From Halobacteriales archaeon QH_10_65_19 (lineage in GTDB: Archaea; Halobacteriota; Halobacteria; Halobacteriales; Haloarculaceae), in the NCBI GenBank assembly GCA_003022085.1, contig PXQK01000001.1:1-8394 (forward strand): 8,394 bases of DNA, given 5' to 3'. How positions within the stretch are numbered: position 1 is the first letter of the stretch; each line of letters begins with the position of its first letter. Position numbers and translations under genes: made by a program. This document shows positions 8,003 to 8,394 of this stretch, piece after piece. The notes below the pieces were generated by a model. It was not told the origin of the DNA. It saw nothing but the letters and a program-made list of their open reading frames with translations, and made no database searches.

Positions 8003-8394
8003 TCACTCCTGGAAGTCGCGGCGCATCGCGATCTCGAACCATGGACAGAGCCGCAGTTGCCGGTACCAGCGCGGGTTGTCGTGGAACCGCTCGTATGGGG
8101 TCCACATGATCCCGGCGACCTCCTCGGGGTCGGGGTCGAGCCGTGTGTCGTGCAGCGTCGCCTGCAGGACGGCGCAGACCTCGTGTTCGACTCCCTCCTC
8201 GTAGTAGTAGCGCTTGTACTCGAACCGGTCGGTCACGCGGAGGTCGTCGTACTGCGACTGATCGACGCCGAGCTCCTCGTTGAGGCGGGCCATCGCCGCC
8301 TCGACCTGCGTCTCCCCGGCGACCGGGTGCGAGGCGACCGTGCCGTCCCAGCACGTGTCCCAGAGGCGCTTGTCCGGGCTCCGCTGGGCGAGCA
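8003..8394 (-). CDS. idi: Isopentenyl-diphosphate isomerase type I-like Nudix protein, 5' truncated
   Basis: The frame runs from the window edge to the TGA at 8003 and gives the last 130 residues or so; the N-terminus is outside the window. It aligns without gaps to the core of type I IPP isomerase: LWDTCWDGTVASHP matches E. coli AWPGVWTNSVCGHP, followed by the Nudix helix AGETQVEAAMARLNEELGV. VEHEVCAV matches VENEVCPV and keeps both glutamates (E. coli Glu114 and Glu116), and the RLCPWFEIAM segment keeps the active-site tryptophan region. The metal-ligand histidine in SHP is kept, but the catalytic cysteine position (E. coli Cys67) is alanine. Type I enzymes interconvert IPP and DMAPP for isoprenoid synthesis, here mainly archaeal lipids and carotenoids. 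With the cysteine missing, normal isomerase activity is not certain. Confidence 0.85.
   Translation of the reverse strand, partial: LAQRSPDKRLWDTCWDGTVASHPVAGETQVEAAMARLNEELGVDQSQYDDLRVTDRFEYKRYYYEEGVEHEVCAVLQATLHDTRLDPDPEEVAGIMWTPYERFHDNPRWYRQLRLCPWFEIAMRRDFQE

Overview
The base composition (very GC-rich, with G or C in most third codon positions) and the strongly acidic proteins point to a haloarchaeon (class Halobacteria). The gene content agrees: an archaeal-type sugar-1-phosphate nucleotidylyltransferase/acetyltransferase, deoxyhypusine synthase, an MTH1187-type thiamine-binding protein, and TATA-like boxes about 26 nt upstream of start codons, as in leaderless haloarchaeal transcripts. 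I cannot name a genus from the sequence.

Layout. The left end (1-1056, +) holds the 3' part of a polytopic membrane glycosyltransferase of the GT87/DUF2029 type. A short reading frame (about 1023-1196, +) overlaps its end and encodes a helix-turn-helix-like peptide. After a 145-nt gap with a TATA-like box comes a two-gene operon: the GlmU-like enzyme (1342-2535) and glmS (2535-4343), which overlap by one base. Together they make GlcN-6-P from fructose-6-P and later activate and acetylate the sugar to UDP-GlcNAc. A 43-nt near-perfect palindrome follows glmS directly. On the minus strand, a three-helix membrane protein of unknown function (5597-6472) and deoxyhypusine synthase (4539-5600) overlap by 4 bases and form a second operon, convergent to glmUS. 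Thymidylate kinase (6601-7188, +) is divergent from that operon, with a TATA-like box for each direction between them. The right end is all minus strand: an 83-aa orphan (7197-7448), a 105-aa thiamine-binding/MTH1187-family protein (7630-7947), and the C-terminal part of a type I isopentenyl-diphosphate isomerase-like Nudix protein (8003-8394) that runs off the window.

Overall this is mostly conserved housekeeping chromosome: surface-sugar precursor synthesis, aIF5A hypusination, dTTP synthesis and isoprenoid lipid synthesis. I see no mobile element, CRISPR array, rRNA or tRNA. The points worth a second look are a run of compact hairpins at 7518-7614, a hairpin that puts the GlmU-like start codon in its loop (1331-1360), an IDI-like protein whose catalytic cysteine position is alanine, the small HTH-like frame behind the GT87 gene, and the palindrome after glmS. 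I did not find convincing evidence of a new multi-gene system.
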